A DNA stretch of 64,000 nt from Actinosynnema pretiosum (GCF_024171695.1 NZ_JAMTCF010000003.1:233548-297547); one strand, 5' to 3'; shown: positions 9,576 through 18,695, counted from the stretch's first letter. The notes: generated by a model not told the origin, from the letters alone. Translations and numbers: made by a program.

Positions 9576-9842
9576 ATGAACGCCTGGGGACTGTCCGCCA
9601 CTCGCGGCACCCGGCTGCCCGACCTCGAACTGCTCGACGACCGGCAGCGGGCCGTGCTGCGCTGCCTGGCCAGGGGGTTGGCCGACCACGAGATCGCCGG
9701 TGTGCTCCAGCTGACCAGCAGGCAGGTCGGCGGGGAGGTGGCGGAGATCCTGCGCAGGCTCAACCTGCGCGACCGGATCTCCGCCGTCGTCTTCGCCCAC
9801 GAGGCCGGGATGATCCGGATGCCGCTGCCGCTACCGCGCTGA
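9576..9842 (+). CDS. Stand-alone LuxR-type helix-turn-helix protein
   Basis: 88 residues that consist of little more than one GerE/LuxR DNA-binding domain: LDDRQRAVLRCLARGLADHEIAGVLQLTSRQVGGEVAEILRRLNLRDR. There is no receiver or ligand domain, as in the small GerE-type regulators of actinomycetes. GGGGGTGATG precedes the ATG at good spacing. Upstream are two GCGAAGTG direct repeats (9497-9504 and 9508-9515) 11 bp apart, a possible regulator site. Its last 12 nt overlap tail to tail with the MFS gene. Target genes are unknown. Confidence 0.8.
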   Translation: MNAWGLSATRGTRLPDLELLDDRQRAVLRCLARGLADHEIAGVLQLTSRQVGGEVAEILRRLNLRDRISAVVFAHEAGMIRMPLPLPR

Positions 9843-11195
9843 ACCGCCGCCCGGCCGGGTGAGCAGCAGGTGGCCGAGCGCGCCGATCGGCAGGACCAGC
9901 GCGGCGGCCAGCACCAGGCCGGGCGAGCGGCCGTCCGGCGCGACCAGCGCGGCGGCCACCGACACGGCGACGACCTGGGTGACGTTGAAGAGGGTGTCGT
10001 AGAGCGCGAACACCCGACCGCGCACCTCGTCGCCGACCTCGGCCTGCACGGCCGCGTCCGCGCACAGCTTCACGACCTGGCCAGCGAAGGTCAGCGGGAG
10101 CGCCGCCGCGATCACGGTGGGCAGCAGCATCGGCAGCCCGAGCCCGAGCTGGGTGAGGGCGGCCAGCCCGAGCGCGCCCAGCACGACCCGCGTGCGGCCG
10201 AACGCGCCCACGAGCCGGTCGGTGACCAGGCCCGCGAGCAGGACGCCCGCGCCCCCGCAGGCGGCGACCTGGCCGAGCCCGGCCAGCCCGGCGCGGAACG
10301 GGCCCTGGTCGGTGAACGAGTTGCGCATCAGCAGCAGCGTGACCACCAGCGACATCCCGAACGCCATCCGGTGCGCCAGCAGGGCGACCAGCGCGGCTGT
10401 GACGTTTTTGCATGCGGAGGCCTGGTCACGCGCAGGGAAAGGCGTCCTGCGCGCGACCACCGCTCCGCATGCTGGTGTGACATTTCCGCATGCAGAGGCC
10501 TGGTCACGCGCAGGGAAAAACGTCCTGCGCGCGACCACCGCTCCGCACGCGGGATCGGGCCCCAGTGCGCCCCGCGCGAACCCGGCGGCCAGCAAGGCGG
10601 CCAGCAGGGAGCCCGTCGCCGCGACGGCGGTGGTCCAGGCCGACCCGCCGTCACCCGCGCCGAGCGCCTCGCGCAGCAGCACCGCCGTGGCCGCGCCCAG
10701 CACGGCGGTCACCGAGCCCGCCGTGGTGGCGACCGCGTTGGCCTCGACCAGGTGCGCGCGGGGGACGACGTGCGGCAGCGAGGCGGACAGCCCCGATCCG
10801 GTGAACCTGCTGACCCCGGTGACCAGGAGCGCCGCCACGAACAGCGGGACCCCGGCCAGCCCCGCGCCCACGGCCGAGGCGGTGAGCAGCACGAACAGCG
10901 CCCTGAGCAGCGCGGCGGTCACGAGCACGCGCCGCCGGTCCCAGCGGTCGAGCAGCGCGCCCGCGAACGGCCCGAGCACCGAGTACGGCAGCAGCAGGAC
11001 GGCGAACCCGGCCGCGATGGCACCCGGCTCGGCCTCCCGCTCGGGGTTGAACAGCACGGCCCCGGCCAGGCCCGCCTGGAACAGGCCGTCACCCCACTGG
11101 GCGGCGAGGCGGGTGGCGAGGAGCCGCCGGAAGCCGGGGGCGGCGAGGAGCCTGCGCGCCCCGAGGTGGCGCACCCCCGCGTCGGCGCTGGTCAC
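9831..11195 (-). CDS. MFS transporter with a duplicated 26-residue insert
   Basis: 454 residues with about 12 membrane helices. Motifs such as LLPYSVLGPFAGALLDRWDRRR resemble the loop 2-3 signature of MFS exporters of the MDR/enterobactin-exporter group; the substrate is unknown. The GTG start at 11195 gives VTSADAGVRHLG; longer ORF extensions are unlikely because they lack membrane-protein character. The central cytoplasmic loop between helices 6 and 7 holds two tandem 26-residue copies (ACGAVVARRT... then ACGAVVARRT...) encoded by a duplicated palindromic DNA element (10398-10553). The insert keeps the frame, so the transporter may still work. Confidence 0.85.
   Translation of the reverse strand: MTSADAGVRHLGARRLLAAPGFRRLLATRLAAQWGDGLFQAGLAGAVLFNPEREAEPGAIAAGFAVLLLPYSVLGPFAGALLDRWDRRRVLVTAALLRALFVLLTASAVGAGLAGVPLFVAALLVTGVSRFTGSGLSASLPHVVPRAHLVEANAVATTAGSVTAVLGAATAVLLREALGAGDGGSAWTTAVAATGSLLAALLAAGFARGALGPDPACGAVVARRTFFPARDQASACGNVTPACGAVVARRTPFPARDQASACKNVTAALVALLAHRMAFGMSLVVTLLLMRNSFTDQGPFRAGLAGLGQVAACGGAGVLLAGLVTDRLVGAFGRTRVVLGALGLAALTQLGLGLPMLLPTVIAAALPLTFAGQVVKLCADAAVQAEVGDEVRGRVFALYDTLFNVTQVVAVSVAAALVAPDGRSPGLVLAAALVLPIGALGHLLLTRPGGGSAR
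10398..10553. repeat. Two tandem 78-bp palindromic elements inside a coding sequence
   Basis: Copy 1 spans 10398-10475 and copy 2 spans 10476-10553. They differ at only a few positions. Each copy is an imperfect inverted repeat: a left arm starting GCATGCGGAG and running to CGCGCAGG pairs with a right arm starting TCCTGCGCGCGACCACC and ending at the CCGCATGC end, around a short A-rich loop (GGGAAA). The unit is 26 codons, so two insertions leave the reading frame intact. It has the look of a REP- or RPE-type small palindromic mobile element, though the family was not identified. Confidence 0.85.
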
Positions 11196-11364
11196 GGACC
11201 GAGGGTAGGCCGGGCGGACGGCTCGCGACGGGTGAGCGGCGCGCCTGGGGAGCAGCCGCGTCGCACGGGGGCTCCGGAGCGCCGGGCGCCGAGGTCCGGG
11301 GGCCCGACCGGCCGCGCCGCGCGGGGGTCTCGCACCGCTTCGCCACGCGGGCGGTTCTGGGATC

Positions 11365-11946
11365 ATGGGGCCCGTGGGTGCTGATGCCGAGGTCGAACCG
11401 GGGTCGCTGCTGGTCGCGGCGCCGACCCTGAACGACTCGAACTTCCGCCGTACGGTCGTCTACGTCATCGACCACCGCGGCGAGGGCTCACTGGGGGTCG
11501 TGCTGAACCGGCCCTCCGAAGTGGCCGTGCACGACGTCCTTCCCGCCTGGGGGCCGCACGTGTCGCGCCCGCAGGCGGTGTTCATCGGCGGGCCGGTCGA
11601 GCAGAAGACCGCGCTCTGCCTGGCGGCGCTGCGCCCCGGCGAGGACCACCGCGCGCTGGACGGCGTGGTCGGCGTGCACGGGCCGGTCGCGCTGGTCGAC
11701 CTGGACTCGGAGCCCGAGTCGCTGCTCCCCCGCGTGCGCGGCCTGCGGGTGTTCGCCGGGTACGCGGGCTGGGGCGAGGGGCAGCTGGAGGGCGAGGTGG
11801 AGCGGGAGGACTGGATCGTGGTGCCCGGTCTGCCCGACGACGTGCTGTCGCCGCCGGGCGTCGACCTGTGGGGTCGGGTGCTGCGCCGCCAGGGGATGCC
11901 GACGGCGCTGCTCGCCACCTACCCCGAGGACGTCCGCCGCAACTGA
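11365..11946 (+). CDS. YqgE/AlgH family protein (DUF179)
   Basis: 193 residues covering the whole AlgH/YqgE fold: SLLVAAPTLNDSNFRRTVVYVIDH, GSLGVVLNRPSE, FIGGPVEQKTALCLA, FAGYAGWGEGQLEGEV and DWIVVP. Biochemical function is not established for the family; it has been linked to transcriptional regulation in Pseudomonas. In M. tuberculosis its relative Rv0038 lies beside a small membrane protein gene and leuS, the same set as here. The ATG at 11365 has a weak ribosome site, so a GTG at 11374 is an alternative start. Confidence 0.88.
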   Translation: MGPVGADAEVEPGSLLVAAPTLNDSNFRRTVVYVIDHRGEGSLGVVLNRPSEVAVHDVLPAWGPHVSRPQAVFIGGPVEQKTALCLAALRPGEDHRALDGVVGVHGPVALVDLDSEPESLLPRVRGLRVFAGYAGWGEGQLEGEVEREDWIVVPGLPDDVLSPPGVDLWGRVLRRQGMPTALLATYPEDVRRN

Positions 11947-11968
11947 GCGGACCGCGCGGATGGGGCGC

Positions 11969-12373
11969 TCAGGCCCTGGTCAGGACGCTGCAACCGCCAC
12001 CGGCGCACGCGCAGCCACCGCACCCGGCGGCGGGCTCGGGCTCCGGGACGGCCTCGGCCGCGCGGTGGCCGAGCACCCCGCCTGCCGCGCCGATGCCGAT
12101 CGCGCCGACGAGCCCGACCAGGCCGACGACCAGCGCGGTCTCCGGGGCGACGAGCGCGGCGATCCCGGCCAGCACGGCGACGGCGGCGGCGACCAGGTTC
12201 GGCACACCGGCCACCCGGTTGGCGAGGGCGAACGTCTCGTCGTCGCGCAGCGACGCCTTCGAGCGCACTCCCAGGAAGCGGTTGCGGGGCAGGGTGCCGC
12301 GCAGGCCCAGGACCCCAGCCGCACCGAGCGGCAGGCCAACCAGGAGCAGCACCACGAACAGGACGATGTTCAC
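11969..12373 (-). CDS. SdpI-like small membrane protein
   Basis: 134 residues from the GTG at 12373 (VNIVLFVVLLLVG). It has about three to four membrane helices and the SdpI-family signature NRFLGVRSKASLRDDETFALANRVAG. SdpI in Bacillus gives immunity to the SdpC killing factor; actinobacterial members are uncharacterised. The C-terminal tail is Cys-rich (CGGCACAGGGC), which is unusual and could bind a metal. The gene is divergent from leuS and convergent with algH, matching Rv0039c next to leuS in mycobacteria. Confidence 0.75.
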   Translation of the reverse strand: MNIVLFVVLLLVGLPLGAAGVLGLRGTLPRNRFLGVRSKASLRDDETFALANRVAGVPNLVAAAVAVLAGIAALVAPETALVVGLVGLVGAIGIGAAGGVLGHRAAEAVPEPEPAAGCGGCACAGGGCSVLTRA

Positions 12374-12527
12374 GCAGACGAGGGTAGGCGCGCCGCACGC
12401 GATCCACAGCGCCGCCCCGTGCTCGTCACCACCGGACGTGGTATCGCACTGATCACAGCCGTCGCCACCCACCGCGTTGATCAGCGGTGATCCGGTCACC
12501 CAACGCTACGAAGTTGCGCGGCGCTGC

Positions 12528-12539
12528 TACCGTTGAGCC
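12528..12539 (+). promoter_or_regulatory. Extended -10 region for the leuS leader transcript
   Basis: TACCGT (12528-12533) fits the actinobacterial TANNNT -10 consensus. Transcription starting 7 nt downstream would begin at A12540, the first base of the leader peptide ATG, giving a leaderless mRNA. No good -35 hexamer is visible 16-18 nt upstream. Confidence 0.5.
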
Positions 12540-12578
12540 ATGAGCACGGCGCGCCTGCTCCTTAGCAAGCCGCGCTGA
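12540..12578 (+). CDS. leuS leader peptide (attenuator peptide)
   Basis: A 12-codon ORF, MSTARLLLSKPR, with three consecutive leucine codons CTG CTC CTT, ends 96 nt before leuS. CTT is a rare codon in this genome, so translation there should be sensitive to charged tRNA-Leu. A terminator-like hairpin follows (12604-12635). The arrangement is that of ribosome-mediated attenuation: stalling at the Leu codons when leucyl-tRNA is scarce would favour an alternative fold and leuS expression. The position relative to the -10 element suggests leaderless translation. It is too short for ordinary gene finding. Confidence 0.7.
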   Translation: MSTARLLLSKPR

Positions 12579-12603
12579 CCGGTCGACTCCTGGTCCGCGC
12601 GGC

Positions 12604-12640
12604 AACCCCTCATGCCTGTCATCGGCTGGGGGGTTTCGTC
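12604..12640 (+). terminator. Attenuator hairpin before leuS
   Basis: AACCCC (12604-12609) can pair with GGGGTT (12630-12635), with an inner GCC/GGC pairing (12614-12616 with 12624-12626), followed by TCGTC. Lying between the Leu leader peptide and leuS it is the likely conditional terminator. A competing helix may form upstream around GACCGGTCGACTCCTGGTC (12577-12595). Confidence 0.55.
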
Positions 12641-12674
12641 ATGTCAGGGGCAGGGATAGGGAGAGGGAACTCCG

Positions 12675-15479
12675 ATGAGCACGGAAGCGGCGGCTGACAC
12701 GCCCGCCTACCGCTACACGGCGGCGCTGGCGAACGAGATCGAGCAGCGGTGGCAGCGGCGCTGGGAGGAGCGCGGCACCTTCCACGCGCCGAACCCGGCC
12801 GGTCAGCTCGAGGGCGAGGTCCCCGCCGACAAGCTGTTCGTGCAGGACATGTTCCCGTACCCGTCCGGCGCGGGCCTGCACGTCGGCCACCCGCTGGGCT
12901 TCATCGGCACGGACGTGTACGCGCGGTACCACCGGATGACCGGCCGGAACGTGCTGCACACGATGGGCTTCGACGCGTTCGGCCTGCCCGCCGAGCAGTA
13001 CGCGGTGCGCACCGGCCAGCACCCGCGCGAGACCACCAAGGCCAACATCGAGACCTACCTGCGCCAGATCCGCAGGCTGGGCCTGGGCCACGACGAGCGC
13101 CGCCGCATCTCCACGATCGACCCGGACTACTACCGCTGGACCCAGTGGATCTTCCTGCAGATCTACAACTCCTGGTTCGACGCGGACGCGAAGAAGGCCA
13201 GGCCGATCGCGGAGCTGGTCGAGCGGTTCAAGACCGGTGAGCGCGCCACCCCGGACGGCCGCCCGTGGGCCGAGCTGTCCGGGGCCGAGCAGCAGAAGGT
13301 CCTGGGCGAGCACCGCCTGGCCTACCTGTCCGAGGCCCCGGTGAACTGGTGCCCCGGCCTGGGCACGGTGCTGGCCAACGAGGAGGTCACCTCCGACGGC
13401 CGCAGCGAGCGCGGCAACTTCCCGGTGTTCCGCCGCAACCTGCGCCAGTGGATGATGCGGATCACCGCCTACTCGGACCGCCTGGTCGACGACCTGGACC
13501 GGCTGGACTGGCCGGAGAAGGTCAAGTCCATGCAGCGGAACTGGATCGGCCGCTCCCACGGCGCGCGGGTCCGGTTCGAGGTGCGGGCGGGCGAGGGCGC
13601 GGCGGGGACCGACGAGCGGATCGAGGTCTTCACGACCCGCCCCGACACCCTGTTCGGCGCCACCTACGTCGTGCTGGCCCCCGAGCACCCGCTGGTCGAC
13701 GCGATCGCCTCCCCCGCGCAGGCGGGCGCGATCGCCGCCTACCGCGCCGAGGTGGCCCGCAAGTCCGAGCTGGACCGGCAGGAGAGCAAGGAGAAGACCG
13801 GCGTCGCCACCGGCGCGGTCGCGGTCAACCCGGTCAACGGCGCCGAGCTGCCGGTCTACGTCGCCGACTACGTGCTGATGGGCTACGGCACCGGCGCGAT
13901 CATGGCGGTGCCCGGCCAGGACCAGCGCGACTGGGACTTCGCCAAGGCGTTCGACCTGCCGATCATCCGCACCGTCCAGCCCACCGAGGGCTTCGAGGGC
14001 GAGGCGTTCACCGGCGTCGGCCCCGCGATCAACTCCGGCTTCCTGGACGGCATGGACGTCGCCGAGGCCAAGAAGGCGATCATCGCCTGGCTGGAGGAGC
14101 GCGGCGCGGGCGAGGGCACCGTGCAGTACAAGCTGCGCGACTGGCTGTTCTCCCGGCAGCGGTACTGGGGCGAGCCCTTCCCGATCGTCTACGACGAGGA
14201 CGGCACCCCGATCGCGCTGCCCGAGTCGCACCTGCCGGTCGTGCTGCCCGAGGTGGACGACTACTCGCCGCGCACCTTCGAGCCGGACGACGCGAACTCC
14301 GAGCCGTCCCCGCCGCTGACCCGCGCGCAGGAGTGGGTCGAGGTCGAGCTGGACCTGGGCGACGGGCCCAAGCGGTACCGCCGCGAGACCAACACCATGC
14401 CCAACTGGGCCGGTTCCTGCTGGTACCAGCTGCGCTACGTCGACCCGACCGAGCCGGGCCGGTTCGTGGACGCCGAGAACGAGAAGTACTGGCTGGGCCC
14501 GCGCCCGGCCGAGCACGGCGCGAACGACCCCGGCGGCGTCGACCTGTACATCGGCGGCGTCGAGCACGCGGTGCTGCACCTGCTGTACTCGCGGTTCTGG
14601 CAGAAGGTGCTGTTCGACCTGGGCCACGTGTCCGGCGACGAGCCGTACCGCAGGCTGTTCAACCAGGGCTACATCGAGGCGTACGCGTACACCGACGCGC
14701 GCGGCGCGTACGTGGCCGCCGAGGAGGTCGTGGAGAAGGACGGCAAGTTCTTCCACGACGGCGCCGAGGTCTCCCGCGAGTACGGGAAGATGGGCAAGAG
14801 CCTGAAGAACGTCGTCACGCCGGACGAGATGTGCGCCAACTACGGCGCCGACACGTTCCGGGTGTACGAGATGTCGATGGGCCCGATGGACGTGTCGCGG
14901 CCGTGGGCGACCAAGGACGTCGTGGGCGCGCAGCGGTTCCTGCAGCGGCTGTGGCGCAACCTGGTCGACGAGGACAGCGGCGAGCTGCGGGTGGCCGACG
15001 TCGAGCCGTCCGAGGACGCGCTGCGGCTGCTGCACAAGACCATCGCGGGCGTGCACGACGACTACGCGAACCTGCGCTACAACACGGCGGTCGCGAAGCT
15101 GATCGAGCTGAACAACCACATCACCAAGCACTACCCGGCGGGTGCCCCGAGGGCGCTGGCCGGTCCGGCCGTGCAGCTGCTGGCGCCGCTGGCGCCGCAC
15201 GTGGCCGAGGAGCTGTGGGAGCGGCTGGGCGGCGGCGGCGAGTCGCTGGCGCACGGGCCGTTCCCGGTGGCCGAGGAGCGGTACCTGGTGGAGGACACCG
15301 TCCTGTACCCGGTGCAGGTGGGCGGCAAGGTCAAGGCGCGGGTGACCGTGCCCGCGTCCGCCTCGCCGGACGAGGTCAAGGCCGCCGCGCTGGGCGACCC
15401 GGCGGTGGCGGCGCTGCTGACCGGCGAGCCGAGGAAGGTCATCGTGGTGCCGGGCAGGCTGGTCAACATCGTGCTGTGA
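12675..15479 (+). CDS. leuS: Leucyl-tRNA synthetase
   Basis: 934 residues, normal for the bacterial-type enzyme. The HIGH motif is HVGHP (residue 69 onward), the CP1 editing domain follows ([19 protein letters not shown] and [19 protein letters not shown]), and the KMSKS loop reads KMGKS (705-709). It charges tRNA-Leu in the cytoplasm. GGGAGAGGGAACTCCG precedes the ATG. Expression is probably controlled by the leucine leader peptide upstream. The TetR gene faces it across a shared terminator. Confidence 0.97.
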   Translation: MSTEAAADTPAYRYTAALANEIEQRWQRRWEERGTFHAPNPAGQLEGEVPADKLFVQDMFPYPSGAGLHVGHPLGFIGTDVYARYHRMTGRNVLHTMGFDAFGLPAEQYAVRTGQHPRETTKANIETYLRQIRRLGLGHDERRRISTIDPDYYRWTQWIFLQIYNSWFDADAKKARPIAELVERFKTGERATPDGRPWAELSGAEQQKVLGEHRLAYLSEAPVNWCPGLGTVLANEEVTSDGRSERGNFPVFRRNLRQWMMRITAYSDRLVDDLDRLDWPEKVKSMQRNWIGRSHGARVRFEVRAGEGAAGTDERIEVFTTRPDTLFGATYVVLAPEHPLVDAIASPAQAGAIAAYRAEVARKSELDRQESKEKTGVATGAVAVNPVNGAELPVYVADYVLMGYGTGAIMAVPGQDQRDWDFAKAFDLPIIRTVQPTEGFEGEAFTGVGPAINSGFLDGMDVAEAKKAIIAWLEERGAGEGTVQYKLRDWLFSRQRYWGEPFPIVYDEDGTPIALPESHLPVVLPEVDDYSPRTFEPDDANSEPSPPLTRAQEWVEVELDLGDGPKRYRRETNTMPNWAGSCWYQLRYVDPTEPGRFVDAENEKYWLGPRPAEHGANDPGGVDLYIGGVEHAVLHLLYSRFWQKVLFDLGHVSGDEPYRRLFNQGYIEAYAYTDARGAYVAAEEVVEKDGKFFHDGAEVSREYGKMGKSLKNVVTPDEMCANYGADTFRVYEMSMGPMDVSRPWATKDVVGAQRFLQRLWRNLVDEDSGELRVADVEPSEDALRLLHKTIAGVHDDYANLRYNTAVAKLIELNNHITKHYPAGAPRALAGPAVQLLAPLAPHVAEELWERLGGGGESLAHGPFPVAEERYLVEDTVLYPVQVGGKVKARVTVPASASPDEVKAAALGDPAVAALLTGEPRKVIVVPGRLVNIVL

Positions 15480-15509
15480 CGCGCTGCGCCGCGACGCGCG
15501 GCTGAGCAC

Positions 15510-15542
15510 CGGTGGCGGGGGCCCGAAGGTTCCCCGCCACCG
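15510..15542. terminator. Bidirectional terminator between leuS and tetR
   Basis: CGGTGGCGGGG (15510-15520) pairs perfectly with CCCCGCCACCG (15532-15542) around an 11-nt loop, 30 nt after leuS and 18 nt beyond the end of the convergent regulator gene. Confidence 0.75.
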
Positions 15543-15559
15543 CTGTTCTCGGGGGTCGG

Positions 15560-16306
15560 TCAGCCCCGGAGCCCCAGCTCGCCGAGCAGCTGGGCGAGCA
15601 TCTGGTCGTACATCTCCTCCGGGTTGGTCACCGCGAACGGGAACCGCCCGAACACCTCCAGCGCCACGTGCCCGTAGATCCGCACCCAGGCCTGGAGGAT
15701 GTGGAAGATCGCCGCCTGGTCGAGGGTCCGCTCGTCCACGCGCACGCCGCGCGCCGCGATCTGGTTGATCAGCACCTGCTGGTACAGCGCGAGGTCGGCG
15801 TGCATCACCGGGGACACGCCCGCGGGCACCTCGTCGGGGAACGGGTGGCTGGCCACCAGCCTGGCCGCGATCTCCAGGAACACCCGGCCGAACCGGTCCC
15901 GCACCTGCTCCTCGGGCTCCGCGCCCTCCCGGCCCGCCACGTAGTCGCCGTCCGTCGAGGCGAACACCAGCGAGAACTCCTGCGGGTGGTCGAGCGCCCA
16001 CCGGCGGAAGCCCCGGCACACCAGGTACACCTGCTGGTCGATCGGCGCGGTGTCCGGCACCTCCGCGAGCAGGGCGCCGAGCGTGTTCTCCAGGTCCTCG
16101 CAGATGCCCTCGCACAGCCGGGCGAGCAGCGCCTCGCGCGAGTCGTAGTAGCGGTACAGCGCGGGCGCGGTGATCCCCAGTTCACGTGCGATGGCACGGA
16201 GAGTTACCGAATCGCGGCCCTTCTCGGTGAGAAGCGCGCGAGCCTGGGTAAGGATGTCGCGTTCGGTCTCCGCGCGTAGCCGTTCTCGGCGAGTGGCTTC
16301 GCTCAT
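15560..16306 (-). CDS. TetR/AcrR family transcriptional repressor
   Basis: 248 residues. The N-terminal HTH (about 15-62) reads DILTQARALLTEKGRDSVTLRAIARELGITAPALYRYYDSREAL, a full TetR motif. The C-terminal ligand domain (about 95-245) resembles the TetR_C group of actinobacterial WHG-type regulators. It is divergently transcribed from the MmpL-type exporter gene, and the 125-nt space between them holds three matching operator palindromes, so it very likely represses the exporter and itself. The inducer is unknown. GGAG lies 6 nt before the ATG. Confidence 0.92.
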   Translation of the reverse strand: MSEATRRERLRAETERDILTQARALLTEKGRDSVTLRAIARELGITAPALYRYYDSREALLARLCEGICEDLENTLGALLAEVPDTAPIDQQVYLVCRGFRRWALDHPQEFSLVFASTDGDYVAGREGAEPEEQVRDRFGRVFLEIAARLVASHPFPDEVPAGVSPVMHADLALYQQVLINQIAARGVRVDERTLDQAAIFHILQAWVRIYGHVALEVFGRFPFAVTNPEEMYDQMLAQLLGELGLRG

Positions 16307-16324
16307 GTGTCACTCCATCGAGTT

Positions 16325-16400
16325 GTGAACGGTGTTCACCGCGCGTACGGTCGGGCTCGGTCATCCGGTGAACAGTGTTTACGAAGTTGACACCGTTCAC
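16325..16400. promoter_or_regulatory. Three TetR operator palindromes
   Basis: Three 15-bp sites share the pattern GTGAAC-NNN-GTTNAC: GTGAACGGTGTTCAC (16325-16339, perfect), GTGAACAGTGTTTAC (16368-16382) and GTTGACACCGTTCAC (16386-16400). The third contains TTGACA (16387-16392), a likely -35 element for the exporter gene, so bound repressor would occlude the promoter. Confidence 0.8.
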
Positions 16401-16431
16401 GCAACAGTAACGCACGGTACCGAGGGAGGAC

Positions 16432-18552
16432 GTGTTGTTCGCGAAGTGGGGATCGCTCGCCTACCGCCGCCGATGGGTGGTGTTGATCGCGGTAGTGCTG
16501 CTGGCGGTGGCAGGGGGCGTGTGGGGGCTCGGCGTCTTCGACAAGCTCAGCCAGGGCGGCTACGAGGCGCCGGGCAGCGAGTCGGACCGCGCGGTCACGG
16601 TCACCGAGGACACCTTCGGCCGCCAGGACGGCGACGTCCTGGTGATCTACGAAACCGCCGACCCGGCGCAGCTCCAGGAGATCACCACCCGGCTGGAGGG
16701 GCTGCCGGACGACGCGGTCAAGCAGGTCACGCCGCTGATCCCGGCTCCCGAGGGCGACAAGGTCCTGGCGGTCATCACGCTCCAGGCCCCCGACTCCAAC
16801 GGGCAGATGAAGCAGCTGGAGCAGATCGAGCCGCAGCTGCACCAGGAGGGCGTCACCAGCCACGTCGGCGGGCTCATCCCGACCCAGCGGGAGATCAACG
16901 AGGTCACCTCGTCCGACCTGATCACCGCCGAGGCGGTGTCGATCCCCATCGTGCTGGTCCTGCTCGTGGTGATCTTCGGCGGGCTCGTCGCGGCGTCCCT
17001 CCCGGTGCTCGTCGGCGGTCTGTCGATCCTGGGCTCGCTGGGCGTGCTGCACGCGGCGTCGCTCGGGCTCGAGATCAACTCGTTCGCCGTGAACGTCGCC
17101 AGCCTGCTCGGGCTCGGCATGGCGATCGACTACGGCCTGTTCATGGTCGGCCGCTTCCGCGAGGAGATGGCCGCCGGGCGCGGCACCGAGGACGCGGTGA
17201 GGCGGACCGTCGGCTCCGCCGGTCGCACCGTGGCGTTCTCGGCGACGCTGCTGATCATCGCCCTCGCCGGGCTGCTGATCTTCCCGCACGGGTTCCTCAA
17301 GTCCCTCAGCTACGGCGGCATGGCGGCGGTGGCCATCGCCGCCATCACCTCGCTGACCCTGCTGCCCGCGATGCTTGCCCTGCTGGGCGAGAACATCGAC
17401 AAGCTGGCGCTGCCGTGGGCCAAGCGCGGTGAGCCGAAGGAGAGCGGCTGGCGCAAGCTCGCCGCGACCGTGATGAAGCGGCCGGTGCTGTTCGCGCTGC
17501 CCATCGTGGTGCTGCTGCTCGGCCTCGGCTCGCCGTTCCTGAACGTCAAGTTCGGCGAGGTCACCGAGAAGGTCCTGCCCGAGGGCAACGAGGTCCGGGT
17601 GGCCGCCGAGACGGTCAAGGAGGACTTCGGGGCGCTCGCCGCGGGCGGGTTCAAGATCGTCCTCACCGGCGACCCCGCGCCCCAGGAGGCGCAGGCGTTC
17701 ATGCAGCGCGTCAGCGAGGTCCCCGGCGTCGCGGACGCGCAGCCCGGCGCCGAGCCCAAGGACGGCGTGTGGCTGATCAACGCGGGCCTGGACGGCGACC
17801 CGCTCAGCGACGAGTCCAAGCAGGCGCTCAAGGACGTGCGCGCGCTGGACCACCCCGGTGACGAGCTGCTCGTCGGCGGCAGCACGGCCGTGGTCTCGGA
17901 CAGCCTCAAGGCCATCCAGGACGGCCTGCCGATCATGATCGGCGTGCTGGTGGTCGCCACCTTCGTGCTGATGTTCCTGGCGTTCGGGTCGGTGCTGCTG
18001 CCGATCAAGGCCGTGATCATGAGCGCGCTGAGCCTCGCGGCGACCTTCGGCGTGCTGGTGCTGGTGTTCCAGGAGGGCCACGGCGCCGAGCTGCTCGGCG
18101 TCACGCCCGCGCCGCTGGAGTCCGGCATCGTGGTGCTGATGGCGGCCGTGGTGTTCGGCCTGTCCACCGACTACGAGGTGTTCCTGCTCTCGCGCATGGT
18201 CGAGGCGCGCGGTCGCGGGGCGAGCACCGAGGAGGCGGTGACCACCGGTCTGGCCAAGACCGGCCGGGTGATCACGGCGGCGGCCCTGCTGCTGATCGTG
18301 GTGACCGGCGCGTTCGCGTTCTCCCAGATCACCGTGATGCGGTTCGTCGGCGTCGGCATGATCCTCGCGCTGGTGCTGGACGCCACCGTGGTCCGGATGC
18401 TGCTGGTGCCCGCCGTGCTGCGGATGCTCGGCGACGCGTCCTGGTGGGCGCCCGGTCCGCTCAAGCGCATCCAGGAGCGGATGGCGATCCACGAGGGCGA
18501 CCCGGTCGAGGACGGCTCGGTGGAGGACGGCAAGGAGCCCGCGCGGGTCTGA
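16432..18552 (+). CDS. MMPL/RND family transporter
   Basis: 706 residues with the two-fold MmpL layout: one membrane helix (15-33), a periplasmic loop, five to six helices (about 170-340), then a second repeat with helix near 350-370, loop, and a final bundle (about 500-670). Signatures include AIDYGLFMVGRFREE and GLSTDYEVFLLSRMVEARGRG, which carry the Asp-Tyr pairs of the proton relay. Substrates in actinobacteria are lipids, siderophores or drugs; none can be assigned. The GTG start lies after AGGGAGGAC. Control by the divergent TetR protein through three operators is likely. Confidence 0.92.
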   Translation: MLFAKWGSLAYRRRWVVLIAVVLLAVAGGVWGLGVFDKLSQGGYEAPGSESDRAVTVTEDTFGRQDGDVLVIYETADPAQLQEITTRLEGLPDDAVKQVTPLIPAPEGDKVLAVITLQAPDSNGQMKQLEQIEPQLHQEGVTSHVGGLIPTQREINEVTSSDLITAEAVSIPIVLVLLVVIFGGLVAASLPVLVGGLSILGSLGVLHAASLGLEINSFAVNVASLLGLGMAIDYGLFMVGRFREEMAAGRGTEDAVRRTVGSAGRTVAFSATLLIIALAGLLIFPHGFLKSLSYGGMAAVAIAAITSLTLLPAMLALLGENIDKLALPWAKRGEPKESGWRKLAATVMKRPVLFALPIVVLLLGLGSPFLNVKFGEVTEKVLPEGNEVRVAAETVKEDFGALAAGGFKIVLTGDPAPQEAQAFMQRVSEVPGVADAQPGAEPKDGVWLINAGLDGDPLSDESKQALKDVRALDHPGDELLVGGSTAVVSDSLKAIQDGLPIMIGVLVVATFVLMFLAFGSVLLPIKAVIMSALSLAATFGVLVLVFQEGHGAELLGVTPAPLESGIVVLMAAVVFGLSTDYEVFLLSRMVEARGRGASTEEAVTTGLAKTGRVITAAALLLIVVTGAFAFSQITVMRFVGVGMILALVLDATVVRMLLVPAVLRMLGDASWWAPGPLKRIQERMAIHEGDPVEDGSVEDGKEPARV

Positions 18553-18564
18553 TCCCGTCGTGCT

Positions 18565-18601
18565 CGCGGAGCCTGGTTCGCCTCGGCGGCCGGGCTCCGC
18601 G
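18565..18601 (+). terminator. Terminator of the MMPL transporter gene
   Basis: CGCGGAGCC (18565-18573) pairs with GGCTCCGCG (18593-18601) just after the transporter stop codon. Confidence 0.65.
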
Positions 18602-18695
18602 CGTTCCTGCGGACCGGTCGGCTCCAGGGGGTTCGGTCGGGCAGCCCGCACGCGAGCTGCCGCCCGCGACGGCGGAGCGGGCGGCAGCAGGCGGC

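Noticed and set aside
12577..12640. T-box riboswitch before leuS (TGGTCCGCGCGG resembles the T-box antiterminator sequence)
   Set aside because: The conserved UGGNACCGCG is not matched exactly, and no specifier hairpin fits in the short leader. The Leu-codon leader peptide explains the region better.
12639..16115. A long minus-strand open frame opposite leuS
   Set aside because: It is the antisense shadow of leuS and has no recognisable motif; leuS motifs are complete on the plus strand.
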